This document shows, in pieces, positions 7,651 through 15,506 of a stretch of 38,541 nucleotides of DNA (position 1 is the stretch's first letter; each line of letters starts with the position of its first letter). Both the position numbers and the translations under genes were made by a program. The notes beneath the pieces are model-generated. The model was not told the origin of the DNA, ran no database searches, and saw only the letters and a program-made list of their open reading frames with translations. Where the stretch lies: contig MAAT01000010.1 of assembly GCA_002162815.1 (NCBI GenBank), positions 1-38,541 of the forward strand, given 5' to 3'. This DNA comes from Gammaproteobacteria bacterium 53_120_T64 (GTDB lineage Bacteria > Pseudomonadota > Gammaproteobacteria > Pseudomonadales > Porticoccaceae).

Positions 7651-8472
7651 TTACTGAGCAGCGGGGAAATACTCCAACACCAGCGCCGGGTCGAGTCGCA
7701 CACTAAACCAGTTAACCCGCCAATCCAGATGAGGTCCCGTGGCTCGACCGCTGGCACCCACCTTGGCAATCGCCTGCCCCGCCACCACGCGGTCACCGGC
7801 TTTAACCAATGCGCCGCTGAGGTGAATAAAGGTAGAGGTTAGCCCATGGCCGTGATCGAGCACCAGGGTGCCGCCGGAATAATACATATCGTCATAAACC
7901 AGCTTGACGATACCCGCCGCTGGTGCCGTCACCACAGTGCCTGTGGGGCGGGCGATATCGAGGCCATAGTGGGGGTTCTTCGGCACGCCGTTGTAAACCC
8001 GCCGGCTACCATAGACACCGGTAATAGGCCCTTCGAGGGGCTTGTGAAAACCTTGCAGGAAATCTTCCCGTTGATCGTTATCCGCCCGCGCCTTGCGCAC
8101 TAAGCGCCCTTCGCGGCGAATGCGTTCGAGCACCTTGGCCGAGGGCGGCGTGACCGTGCGCTGCGGTACGCCATCGACCCGCTGTATCTTGTATTCACGC
8201 TGGGCCACCGGATAGCTGTACTGCCGGCTGTCTTTGCCCCGACTCACCGCCACCACCAGCGGGCCTTTGACATCCCGACCCAGACCGATGACAAAATAAC
8301 CCTGGGGGGTAAGGCTGACCACACGATCTTGAAACACCACCTTACTGCCCGGTTCCGCGTGTCCCACTAACATTGCGCCTTGCTGCCAAACGCCCTGAAA
8401 TTCCAGGGCCAAAACCTGCGGAATAAACAAGGTGCCACAGAGCCACAACCAACCAACCAAGTAAAACTTCAC
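7651..8472 (-). CDS. Secreted M23 (LytM-type) peptidase-like protein
   Basis: 273 residues with an N-terminal signal sequence (FYLVGWLWLCGTLFIPQVLA), a beta-rich region (about 25-110), a basic linker and a C-terminal LytM domain (about 150-265). LytM enzymes cut peptidoglycan cross-bridges or activate amidases in the periplasm. The first zinc motif is intact: HYGLDIA gives His and Asp near residue 168. The second motif, normally HLHxE/HxH, reads GPHLDWRVNW (about residue 246), so its second histidine is Asp. The domain could be altered or non-catalytic, although I recall other proteobacterial M23 proteins with HLDW. It lies 50 bases downstream of recX on the same strand and is probably cotranscribed with it. 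Confidence 0.88.
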   Translation of the reverse strand: MKFYLVGWLWLCGTLFIPQVLALEFQGVWQQGAMLVGHAEPGSKVVFQDRVVSLTPQGYFVIGLGRDVKGPLVVAVSRGKDSRQYSYPVAQREYKIQRVDGVPQRTVTPPSAKVLERIRREGRLVRKARADNDQREDFLQGFHKPLEGPITGVYGSRRVYNGVPKNPHYGLDIARPTGTVVTAPAAGIVKLVYDDMYYSGGTLVLDHGHGLTSTFIHLSGALVKAGDRVVAGQAIAKVGASGRATGPHLDWRVNWFSVRLDPALVLEYFPAAQ

Positions 8473-8522
8473 TATTGTTTACATCCTCTCATTGATTGTC
8501 GAATTATTGAGCAAAGCCCCCC

Positions 8523-9008
8523 TTACTCACCGAGGGCGGCGCGAATCTGCTCGCCGTTAAAACCCCGGTACTGTAAAAAACGCATACGTTTAGCGCGTTG
8601 CTTGATATCAACGGCCGGTAACTCGCCAAAGCGTTTATGCGCCACCTCCTGCGCCAGAACAAACCAGTCGACCTCTGATTGGCGTAAAACAACATCACCA
8701 TCAACACCGCGCTCACGCAATTCGGCGCGAATCCTTATCGGCCCCTGCCCCTTGCCCACGCGCCAGCGCACAAAGGCCTCGCTAAAGCGCTGGTCCGATA
8801 ATAGATCATCGGCAACGAGCTGATCGAGCACGGTGTTGAGCAACTCGCTGTCGGGGCAGAGTTTTTTATGTAACTTATCACCCACCTCTTTGCGCGAGTG
8901 CTCTCGGCGCGCCAGTATATTCATCGCCGCGACGCGCAGGTGCTTGGCGGTGAGCTTTTTCTCCGGCTCTTGACGATCCAGCGCATCATCTTCAACCTGC
9001 TCGCTCAT
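8523..9008 (-). CDS. recX: Regulatory protein RecX
   Basis: 161 residues, typical of RecX, which binds RecA filaments and limits recombinase activity. Recognisable family segments are AMNILARREHSRKEVGDKLHKK near the N-terminus, VADDLLSDQRFSEAFVRWRV in the middle and RMRFLQYRGFNGEQIRAAL at the end; these fit the three-helix repeats of RecX. Its ATG overlaps the stop codon of the upstream DUF4126 gene (ATGA at 9008-9005), so translation is probably coupled to a membrane protein rather than to recA, which is absent from the window. alaS, the usual next gene, lies three genes downstream. Confidence 0.93.
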   Translation of the reverse strand: MSEQVEDDALDRQEPEKKLTAKHLRVAAMNILARREHSRKEVGDKLHKKLCPDSELLNTVLDQLVADDLLSDQRFSEAFVRWRVGKGQGPIRIRAELRERGVDGDVVLRQSEVDWFVLAQEVAHKRFGELPAVDIKQRAKRMRFLQYRGFNGEQIRAALGE

Positions 9009-9733
9009 CTCTGCCCCTTGTAGGGAGAGCCAACGCCCGGCTCAGTAGTCGCCTTGAGCGCTTGTTGGCGGGTTATGCCTGTCGCCAGTATTGCCTCTCT
9101 TTCAGCCGCAGCCTCGGGTGGGTTTTTAACCAGCCCTAGCCAACCGGCAATGCGTCGAAATAGCGCGCCCACCAAACGCCATAACTTTGGCAATAAGTAA
9201 ATCACTAGCACCACAAATACCAGCATTAGCCCTAGGAAGGCCCAGGGGTGATTGAGCATGGCCCAGAGGCCGCCAAAAACCAGTACGTCTTCGCCAATAG
9301 AGGCGCTCCAATTACTAAAGGGTTCCGGTGAGGTATTGATTAATAAACGTGTCGAAGTCTTGGTGAGGTGGCTGCCCATGGCCATAGAGCCGCCGAGCAA
9401 GCCGGCGCCGATTTCCAGCGCCGGGGTAATATCGCCCACGGCACCCGCCGCCAGCATGGCTCCAGCGGGAATGCGGATAAAGGTGTGCAGGGTGTCCCAG
9501 GTACTATCCACCCCCGGGATTTTATCGGCAAAAAACTCCACCACATACATCAGACAGGCAATGCCGATCACCAGGGGATCTTGCAAGGTTGCCAGCCCCA
9601 CAGGCAGCTCAAGATTGCCCGTGGCACCGGCAAAACCGAGTACCGCAACGGCGGCATAAAGATTAATACCACTGGCCCAACCGACACCGAGCACCAAGGC
9701 CAGGGTCGTCACTAACTGTTCATAGCTTTCCAT
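9005..9733 (-). CDS. DUF4126 family integral membrane protein
   Basis: 242 residues, resembling the DUF4126 family of uncharacterised membrane proteins. The N-terminal half has several hydrophobic helices with glycine-rich turns (VLGVGWASGINLYAAVAVLG, LVIGIACLMYVVEFFADKIP) and the marker-like segment DKIPGVDSTWDTLHTFIRIP. A second hydrophobic block (AFLGLMLVFVVLVIYLLPKL) comes near residue 180, followed by a cytoplasmic-looking polar tail of about 45 residues. An AGGTGGG-type ribosome site precedes the ATG. The gene overlaps recX by 4 bases, which implies coexpression. No function is known to me; the repair-gene link is positional only. Confidence 0.82.
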   Translation of the reverse strand: MESYEQLVTTLALVLGVGWASGINLYAAVAVLGFAGATGNLELPVGLATLQDPLVIGIACLMYVVEFFADKIPGVDSTWDTLHTFIRIPAGAMLAAGAVGDITPALEIGAGLLGGSMAMGSHLTKTSTRLLINTSPEPFSNWSASIGEDVLVFGGLWAMLNHPWAFLGLMLVFVVLVIYLLPKLWRLVGALFRRIAGWLGLVKNPPEAAAEREAILATGITRQQALKATTEPGVGSPYKGQR

Positions 9734-9821
9734 CTCAACCCACCTGAGCCAATTCCAAACTCATCAGCGCAAGGACACAAGTCTGTACCTGCCGTCCACT
9801 TAGAGCCACCCACTGAAAGTA

Positions 9822-10631
9822 CTACTTTTCGATCTGCACCTCGCGCAACTGGCGATGGGCGAACCGCACCAGCTCATACTCGAAGGGCGAACCCGTTTCA
9901 TAGTAGCGAAAAGCGGTGTTTTTACGCGTATCAACAGCTCCTAACAGCGCCAAACCGATGCGAATATCATCTTGATTGCCATCATCCTGCAAGGCCAAAA
10001 GATCGAGATGGGTATCCAGGGCGTAGTCGACACCCAGACCCGAGGCATCGCGCAGACTCGAAGGACCAAAAAATGGCATCACCAGATAGGGGCCACTGCC
10101 CACCCCCCAGTAGCCCAGCGTTTGGCCAAAATCCTCGGATTGCTGATACATGCCAAACTTCTCGGCGGGGTCCCACAAACCCGCCACGCCAACGGTGCTA
10201 TTCACCACGAAGCGCCACAGGGTAATGCCGCTCGACTTCATCCGCAGCTGTAGCAGGTTGTTAAGTAGATTATTAACTTCCCCTAAATTCGAGAAAAAAT
10301 TACTCACGCCTTGCTCGACAATATCTGGCGTCAACGCTCGATAAGCCCTTAGTGTTGGTAGAAAAACGGCCCGGTCAAAACGTGCGTTAAAATTGTAAAC
10401 CCCCCGGTTCATCGGCTCCCAGGGGTCGTAAACCAAGAGTGAGTTTTCGGCTACTTCGGGTTTCACAAGGCGCGCTACCTCGCCCTTCTGCGGAGCTTGC
10501 GCCGCCATAAGCTCTTCAATCTTCTCTTGGTTAAGCGGGGCATCGCTTTGCTCTTCCTCTGCCCAGGAATTTGTGCCAAGGCATAAAGCGATGGCCAACA
10601 CGGCCCCATAACACTGTAATTTATAATTCAT
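9822..10631 (-). CDS. mlaA: MlaA/VacJ-family outer-membrane phospholipid transport protein
   Basis: 269 residues. MlaA removes mislocalised phospholipids from the outer leaflet of the outer membrane and passes them to MlaC. The family core starts at VYDPWEPMNRGVYNFN (about residue 68) and includes NLGEVNNLLNNLLQ and the ending stretch GPYLVMPFFGPSSLRD. The N-terminus is a signal sequence (VLAIALCLGTNSWA|EEE). MlaA is usually a lipoprotein, but the only cysteine in the leader is preceded by IAL, a poor lipobox, and cleavage after SWA by ordinary signal peptidase looks better. The start codon overlaps the upstream hydrolase stop (TAATG), indicating a two-gene operon. The mlaFEDCB genes are not in the window. 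Confidence 0.93.
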   Translation of the reverse strand: MNYKLQCYGAVLAIALCLGTNSWAEEEQSDAPLNQEKIEELMAAQAPQKGEVARLVKPEVAENSLLVYDPWEPMNRGVYNFNARFDRAVFLPTLRAYRALTPDIVEQGVSNFFSNLGEVNNLLNNLLQLRMKSSGITLWRFVVNSTVGVAGLWDPAEKFGMYQQSEDFGQTLGYWGVGSGPYLVMPFFGPSSLRDASGLGVDYALDTHLDLLALQDDGNQDDIRIGLALLGAVDTRKNTAFRYYETGSPFEYELVRFAHRQLREVQIEK

Positions 10632-11938
10632 TATTGGCCACCCCTCAGAAACGCCACCATGTCTGCCACACTTTCCTTGCTGTCGATATTTCCACAGTGC
10701 CCGCCGTGGTCGAACACTTTTATCCTATCGCCCAACAGGCCCTCCATATATTCCAGCTCATCCGGTGCCAATATAATCTCGTCACGATTCGTCACCACAC
10801 GCACCTGGGCATTGCCGGCAAGAAAGGCTTCAATATGACGGAGACTCGCCTCGCCCAGTAATTGTTTACGGCTTTTGCCCGGATATTTTTTCTGCAAATA
10901 GGGAACCACCATATGATCGACGTATTCGGTGAATTTCACTACATGACTGGCCTTGGCGTAGTAGTCCAGTCGCTCACGGCGGCCAAACTCGGTGCCCGGA
11001 GGAATGATATAACCGGCTTGCGACATCAGGTCGGAGGCAAAAACCACATTCGCCGAACTGATACGAAAGGAGGTGCCAATCAGGGCCGCGGCACCACTGC
11101 GCCCCTCCGGCCCGACACCGCGCGTTGATGGATCCCAGGAGGAGTAGGCGTCATAGAGAAAATCGCCATCGAAGTGCATACCGTCTTTAGGCTCATAACT
11201 CGCCGCCAAACGATTCAGTGCTTTATCCAGAAAAGCGCCGATACCTGCCACCCCTCCTTTAACATTATCGTCGAGCAACTGATCGAGAATATCGACCGAG
11301 CTGTAGAGGTCCACGGGGGGATTAATCATATAGACTTTCTGCAAATCAAAACTCTTTCGGGTCTGATCCAATTTCGCCACGAAAGCCGCGTGAGCCGCGC
11401 CCAGGCTGTAGCCCATGACGTGGAATTCACTGACATCCGCGTCGGCTTTGATTTTTTGGTAGGCCAATTCCATCACCCGATAAATATCTTCCGCATCTTC
11501 GGGTAGAAAACCCGGTAGGTTTGACCGGGAAGCATTAATCAGAAAGTTAAGGTAGGTCGGTGAAGACAGGTTAACGACATGAAAACCCGCCTGATACAGC
11601 GCTTTTTGCAAGGCTTGCATTTTTTTCGACTGATAACCTGCACCCGTACCGGCAATATTAAACACCAGTGGCGCCCGTCCCTTTTGCAGGGCCGCTGAAA
11701 AATGCAAGTCCTCGCTGTACCAAAACAGCTTTGGCACCGGGTGCAAACCCGGCAAGGTATAGTCTTTTACCGGTATTTCAGCGGGGAGTTGCGCTTTATA
11801 AAATGACGGCGTACCAATCACCGTGGCGGCGAAACGGTCTTCAATCGGGTACTCACCCGGGGGGCGTTCGCCAGTTGCAAGTACCTCGCCACTGCAACAC
11901 GCGACCACCAGCCCAATGGCCATTAGCTGTTTCAACAT
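10631..11938 (-). CDS. Exported alpha/beta hydrolase coupled to mlaA
   Basis: 435 residues with an N-terminal export signal. LVVAC (residues 10-14) satisfies a lipobox, so it may be a lipoprotein; cleavage after VLA is the alternative. The alpha/beta-hydrolase signs are the nucleophile elbow MGYSLGAAHA (Ser about residue 177), an acid candidate in TNRDEIILAPDELEY and a late His in HGGHCGNID. The oxyanion region may be FNIAGTGAGYQSK. The substrate is unknown. Genes of this type sit next to vacJ/mlaA in pseudomonads and are sometimes mislabelled as protein kinases. The TAATG overlap with mlaA suggests a shared role at the outer membrane, perhaps on lipids (inference). The ribosome site is GGGAG before the ATG. 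Confidence 0.75.
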   Translation of the reverse strand: MLKQLMAIGLVVACCSGEVLATGERPPGEYPIEDRFAATVIGTPSFYKAQLPAEIPVKDYTLPGLHPVPKLFWYSEDLHFSAALQKGRAPLVFNIAGTGAGYQSKKMQALQKALYQAGFHVVNLSSPTYLNFLINASRSNLPGFLPEDAEDIYRVMELAYQKIKADADVSEFHVMGYSLGAAHAAFVAKLDQTRKSFDLQKVYMINPPVDLYSSVDILDQLLDDNVKGGVAGIGAFLDKALNRLAASYEPKDGMHFDGDFLYDAYSSWDPSTRGVGPEGRSGAAALIGTSFRISSANVVFASDLMSQAGYIIPPGTEFGRRERLDYYAKASHVVKFTEYVDHMVVPYLQKKYPGKSRKQLLGEASLRHIEAFLAGNAQVRVVTNRDEIILAPDELEYMEGLLGDRIKVFDHGGHCGNIDSKESVADMVAFLRGGQ

Positions 11939-12170
11939 TAATCAATCTCCCTGAATAAAATAAGCCGTAAATGGCAATACCCGCTGGGTAGCGCCTAAAA
12001 ATGCGCCCACCCCCACTCTTCCCACCTCTCAGCTGAATAATAACAACGTCCTTCTTTCGCTCGCAAGTCTCTGCACACATCCAGCCCCTGACAAGGTCCC
12101 GGGAACAAGAGGGAAGAAAATTGGGTTAAGATCCCCGCCTAAACAGCCCCATAATAAGGACCTAGAAATC

Positions 12171-13046
12171 ATGACAGATCGACGCTACGAAAAACTCAGC
12201 TGGAAAATTGGCGATGTCGCCATCACTCGCCTAGTAGAGGTAGTACTAAAAGCGCCCATCAACTCGCTCTTTCCCGATGGCACACCCGAGCAATTAAGTG
12301 CACACGACAACTGGCTGAAACCCCACTTTCTCGATGCCGACGGCGATATGATTTTAAGCATTCACGCCTTTTTAATTAGCGCCGGCGGGCTCAACATCAT
12401 CGTCGACACTTGTGCTGGCAATGGTAAAAAACTCCCCCTCTATCCCGAGTGGAACGACCTCAACACACCCTTCCTCGAAAACATGAGCAAGCTAGGCTTC
12501 CCCGCCGATAAGATCGACCGCGTACTCTGCACCCATCTGCACTTCGATCACGTTGGCTGGAACACCCACCTGGTCGACGGCCAATGGCTCCCCACCTTCC
12601 CCAATGCGCGCTATTTGTTTGGCGCCACCGAGTGGGAATTCTGGAAAGATGAGGAAGACCCCTACGAAAGCCATGCCCTCGACCAAGCCCTGCAGCCCAT
12701 CTTCGATGCCGGGCAAGTCGACCTGGTCGAGTCCAGCCACCAGATTTGCGATGAAATCAGCCTGATCCCCACCCCCGGCCACACCCCTGGCCACGTCAGT
12801 ATCCTGATCCGTTCAAAGGGTGAGGAAGCAGTGATTACCGGCGATATGTTCCACCACCCTCTACAAATGGCCAAACCCGGCTGGGTGGATATGGCCGATG
12901 TGGAAAGTAGCCTCGCCGAAAAAACCCGCATCGAATTTATGCAGCGCTTTGGCGATAGCGAAACGACGGTGCTGGGCACCCACTTTGCCACCCCCACCGC
13001 CGGCAAAATTGTCAGTGATGGCCCCGGTTATAAATTCGAAAGCTAA
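12171..13046 (+). CDS. MBL-fold metallohydrolase, paralogue 1
   Basis: 291 residues, metallo-beta-lactamase fold. The metal ligands are visible: THLHFDHVG (His122, His124, Asp126, His127), PGHTPGH (His204), GDMFHH (Asp225) and GTHFATP (His271). This is the dinuclear-zinc set of lactonase/glyoxalase-like hydrolases. No signal peptide is seen, so it is cytosolic. The substrate cannot be told from sequence: the family includes acyl-homoserine lactonases, other lactonases and thioesterases. An SDR oxidoreductase follows 34 bases downstream, suggesting a joint pathway. A second copy of equal length is encoded at 36179-37054, alignable without gaps and about two-thirds identical by eye. The ribosome site is AAGGA before the ATG. 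Confidence 0.88.
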   Translation: MTDRRYEKLSWKIGDVAITRLVEVVLKAPINSLFPDGTPEQLSAHDNWLKPHFLDADGDMILSIHAFLISAGGLNIIVDTCAGNGKKLPLYPEWNDLNTPFLENMSKLGFPADKIDRVLCTHLHFDHVGWNTHLVDGQWLPTFPNARYLFGATEWEFWKDEEDPYESHALDQALQPIFDAGQVDLVESSHQICDEISLIPTPGHTPGHVSILIRSKGEEAVITGDMFHHPLQMAKPGWVDMADVESSLAEKTRIEFMQRFGDSETTVLGTHFATPTAGKIVSDGPGYKFES

Positions 13047-13080
13047 ATATTTTTAAAACTTAATTTTTATGGAGATACCA

Positions 13081-13845
13081 ATGAGTGGCTTAGTTGCAAA
13101 TAAAGTTGCCGTAATAACCGGCGCGGGTTCCGGTATTGGCCGCGCCTCGGCCCTGGCTTTTGTGCGTGAAGGCGCGAAAGTCGTGCTCGGCGATGTCGAC
13201 GACGCCGGCGGTGCAGAAACCGTCAAACTGGTCGAGCAAGCGGGTGGCGAAGCCATCTTTGCCCACTGCGACATCAGTCAAGAAGCCGATGTCGAGGCAT
13301 TAGTTGCCGCCGGTGTTGCCGCTTTTGGCCGCATTGATTGCGCCCACAATAATGCCGGCGCTCCCGGTGAGGGCTTTTCCATCGTCAACGATACGGTCGA
13401 AAACTTTGACTTTAACTATGCGGTCAACCTAAAGGGTGCCTGGCTGTCGATGAAACATGTCGCCCGGCAAATGATCGCCCAGGGTGATGGCGGTGCGATT
13501 GTCACCACCGCTTCCTACGCCGGCCTGGTTGGTATTCGCAATAGCGGTGCCTATGTCGCCGCCAAGCACGGCGTGGTTGGCCTCACCAAAACCGGCGCCA
13601 TTGAGCTGGCCTCAAAGAATATTCGTGTTAACGCGGTGTGCCCCGGCCCCATCGGCACACCCTTGTTAATCTCGGCTATCGGCGAGAACGATGCGGCGCG
13701 TACGCACATGGAAAACTTGGCACCCATGCGCCGCTTTGGCGAGCCCAACGAAATCGCCAATGCCGCAGTGTGGCTCTGCTCAGACCAGTCATCGTATATG
13801 ACCGGGGTCTCGCTACCGGTCGATGGTGGTATGGCGGCTACTTAA
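13081..13845 (+). CDS. Short-chain dehydrogenase/reductase (SDR)
   Basis: 254 residues, classical SDR. The cofactor motif TGAGSGIG is at residues 13-20, Asp in the GDVDD segment after strand 2 favours NAD(H), NNAG is near residue 90, and the catalytic Tyr158 and Lys162 are in GAYVAAKHG, with the Ser upstream in TTASYAG. VNAVCPGPIGTPLL and the end VDGGMAAT are typical. The substrate alcohol or ketone is unknown. I place the start at 13081: GGAG at 13071-13074 is ideally spaced for this ATG, while an in-frame ATG at 13069 overlaps that ribosome site. It probably forms an operon with the MBL gene in front. Confidence 0.92.
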   Translation: MSGLVANKVAVITGAGSGIGRASALAFVREGAKVVLGDVDDAGGAETVKLVEQAGGEAIFAHCDISQEADVEALVAAGVAAFGRIDCAHNNAGAPGEGFSIVNDTVENFDFNYAVNLKGAWLSMKHVARQMIAQGDGGAIVTTASYAGLVGIRNSGAYVAAKHGVVGLTKTGAIELASKNIRVNAVCPGPIGTPLLISAIGENDAARTHMENLAPMRRFGEPNEIANAAVWLCSDQSSYMTGVSLPVDGGMAAT

Positions 13846-13864
13846 GTTTTAAGCATATAGCTTT

Positions 13865-13891
13865 AGCTCTCTTCGCCCCAGCGGGAGAGCT
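13865..13891. terminator. Weak hairpin between convergent SDR and tusA genes
   Basis: AGCTCTC (13865-13871) pairs with GAGAGCT (13885-13891), with an inner CGC/GCG. No long T-run follows on either strand, so termination is only a possibility. It is the only hairpin I see between these convergent genes. Confidence 0.3.
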
Positions 13892-13922
13892 TATTGAAAA
13901 CGGCGTCAGCAATCAGAGCCCA

Positions 13923-14186
13923 TCAAGCCCGACGGATAAAGTAAATATAGGCCTCGCCCTGCTGATAATGGACGATCAGCTCATGATCGAGAAACTGACA
14001 AAACTTGGGGATGTCGCGCTCGGTTGAAGGGTCTGTCGCCACCACCTTAATCACCTGCCCGCTGGCCACATCGCGCACCGCACCGTGCAGCATCATCACC
14101 GGCTCGGGACAATTTAAGCCCGAGGTATCAAGTAAGGTATCGAAGTCCGGCGCGTTGGGGTCCGAATTATCACAAGGCTCTTTCAT
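13923..14186 (-). CDS. tusA: Sulfur carrier protein TusA
   Basis: 87 residues of the TusA/SirA family. The family motif is [12 protein letters not shown], with the persulfide-carrying Cys26, followed by [21 protein letters not shown] and a C-terminal YIYFIRR strand. TusA passes sulfur from IscS towards 2-thiouridine in tRNA and other acceptors. The N-terminus is about 10 residues longer and more acidic ([14 protein letters not shown]) than minimal TusA, with an additional Cys5. It is convergent with the SDR gene and divergent from the ABM-domain gene, so it is probably transcribed alone. The tusBCD genes are not in the window. Confidence 0.93.
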   Translation of the reverse strand: MKEPCDNSDPNAPDFDTLLDTSGLNCPEPVMMLHGAVRDVASGQVIKVVATDPSTERDIPKFCQFLDHELIVHYQQGEAYIYFIRRA

Positions 14187-14368
14187 CGCGGTATTTTCTC
14201 AGAAGCTGGCGGACAGGAAAAGGGCCAACGCGTATGATGGCGTATAAGCTTACCTTCTTTATCAAAACGCCGGTTTGCCAACACGCCGGTGCCGAGTAAG
14301 CGGGCACCACTAATCGATATACGCTATTAGTGACACTTTAGTTTTACACCACGTATTAAGAGTCGAGA

Positions 14369-14656
14369 ATGATCACCGTATTAATCGAACGTCACATCGC
14401 CCCAGGCATGGCCAGCACCTACAACAACTTTGCCCGCAAAATGCTGCAAGCCACCGTCTCGGCACCCGGCTTTATTTCGGGTGAATCCCTGCACGGTCTC
14501 GAAGATCAAAACGTGCGCTATATTTTGATTAAGATGCAAAGTCGAGAAAACTGGACAAACTGGCTGGCCAGCGCCGAACGCAGACAAGTGGTGTCGCTGC
14601 TGTCCTCGATTCTTGTACTACCCGAAAAGATCACGCTACTCAGTCACGGTAGCTAA
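14369..14656 (+). CDS. Small ABM-domain (antibiotic biosynthesis monooxygenase-like) protein
   Basis: 95 residues, matching the dimeric alpha-beta barrel ABM fold: MITVLIERHIAPGMASTYNN, then APGFISGESLHGLEDQN and the helix region SRENWTNWLASAERRQVVS. Such proteins are often haem- or quinone-related monooxygenases or merely ligand-binding; no catalytic residue can be assigned here. The first ATG is used, after a GAGTCGAGA ribosome site. Its left neighbour tusA is divergent and its right neighbour pgeF convergent, so it appears to be a single-gene unit. Confidence 0.75.
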   Translation: MITVLIERHIAPGMASTYNNFARKMLQATVSAPGFISGESLHGLEDQNVRYILIKMQSRENWTNWLASAERRQVVSLLSSILVLPEKITLLSHGS

Positions 14657-14678
14657 ATCCTCTGAGCAGCCTATTGGC

Positions 14679-15506
14679 TCAACGCTCTATCCAGATCAAG
14701 CTCGCCATACGTCCGGTTTGCCCCTCTCGCCGGTAGGAATAAAAGCGCTCGGTATCGGCATAGGTACAACAGTCTCCGCCGTAGATACGCGCCACCCCTA
14801 AACGGCGCAGCTGAATGCGAGCCAGCTGGTAGAGGTCGGCATAATAGTGACCGGGGCGACCTGTTGACGGTATAAAACACGCTGCGCTCGATAGTTGATC
14901 TGTTGACGGAGCCGTTGCCAAAAACGCCGCTCTCACCTCGCCACCCACCTCAAAGTGCTGCTGGCTAATGGCGGGGCCCAAATAGGCCGATATAGCAGAG
15001 ACTTCACCAGCCATCGCCGCCACCGTTGCAGCGAGCACGCCGGCCACGAGGCCACGCCAGCCGGCATGGGCTGTCGCCACCACCGAACCCTCATCGTTGC
15101 TCAACAAGACCGGCAAGCAATCGGCCGTCTGAATCACACAGGCCAGGCCGGGCTCACGACTGACACAGGCATCGGCACTGACTGGGGTCTGCTGTTGGAT
15201 ATGAGTCTTTGCATCGACCACCCCAATGCCATGCTCCTGTACCAACCAAGGTAAAGGCTGAGTCAGGGCCAGCTGTGCAGCTAAATCCCGGCGGTTGCGC
15301 CGCACTTGTTTTAGACAACCCGCACTGTTATCGAGAAAATTTAGCAGCTTGCCTTGCGCGCCTGTCGGCTGCCCCTGGCGCGTAGTAACGACACTTTTCA
15401 CCCCCGGGGGCAGGGGCCAGTCCGGTCGTAAATACTGGAAGGTAAAACGTTGCGGATGAAAGTCCTGAGCATACGGCTGTAGATGATTATTGCTGGGGGG
15501 CTTCAC
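14679..15506 (-). CDS. pgeF: Peptidoglycan editing factor PgeF (YfiH, DUF152)
   Basis: About 275 residues of the YfiH/PgeF family (cysteine/histidine metal-binding, older name polyphenol oxidase/laccase-like). Family marks are LRPDWPLPPGVKSVVTTRQG near the start, VQEHGIGVV, TADCLPVLLS, ATAHAGWRGLVAGVLAATV and the ending RFYSYRREGQTGRMASLIW. The His/Cys/His set suits the zinc site. In E. coli PgeF removes wrongly incorporated serine from peptidoglycan precursors. The open frame continues upstream into rluD, but family length argues for a later start. The GTG at 15506, inside the end of rluD, is the only common start codon nearby, giving a 20-base overlap and probable translational coupling. 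Confidence 0.92.
   Translation of the reverse strand: MKPPSNNHLQPYAQDFHPQRFTFQYLRPDWPLPPGVKSVVTTRQGQPTGAQGKLLNFLDNSAGCLKQVRRNRRDLAAQLALTQPLPWLVQEHGIGVVDAKTHIQQQTPVSADACVSREPGLACVIQTADCLPVLLSNDEGSVVATAHAGWRGLVAGVLAATVAAMAGEVSAISAYLGPAISQQHFEVGGEVRAAFLATAPSTDQLSSAACFIPSTGRPGHYYADLYQLARIQLRRLGVARIYGGDCCTYADTERFYSYRREGQTGRMASLIWIER

Noticed and set aside
14331..14352. GTGACACTTTAGTTTTACAC upstream of the ABM gene as a fourth dyad motif
   Set aside because: Only the TTTTACAC arm matches; the TGTCAG arm is missing.
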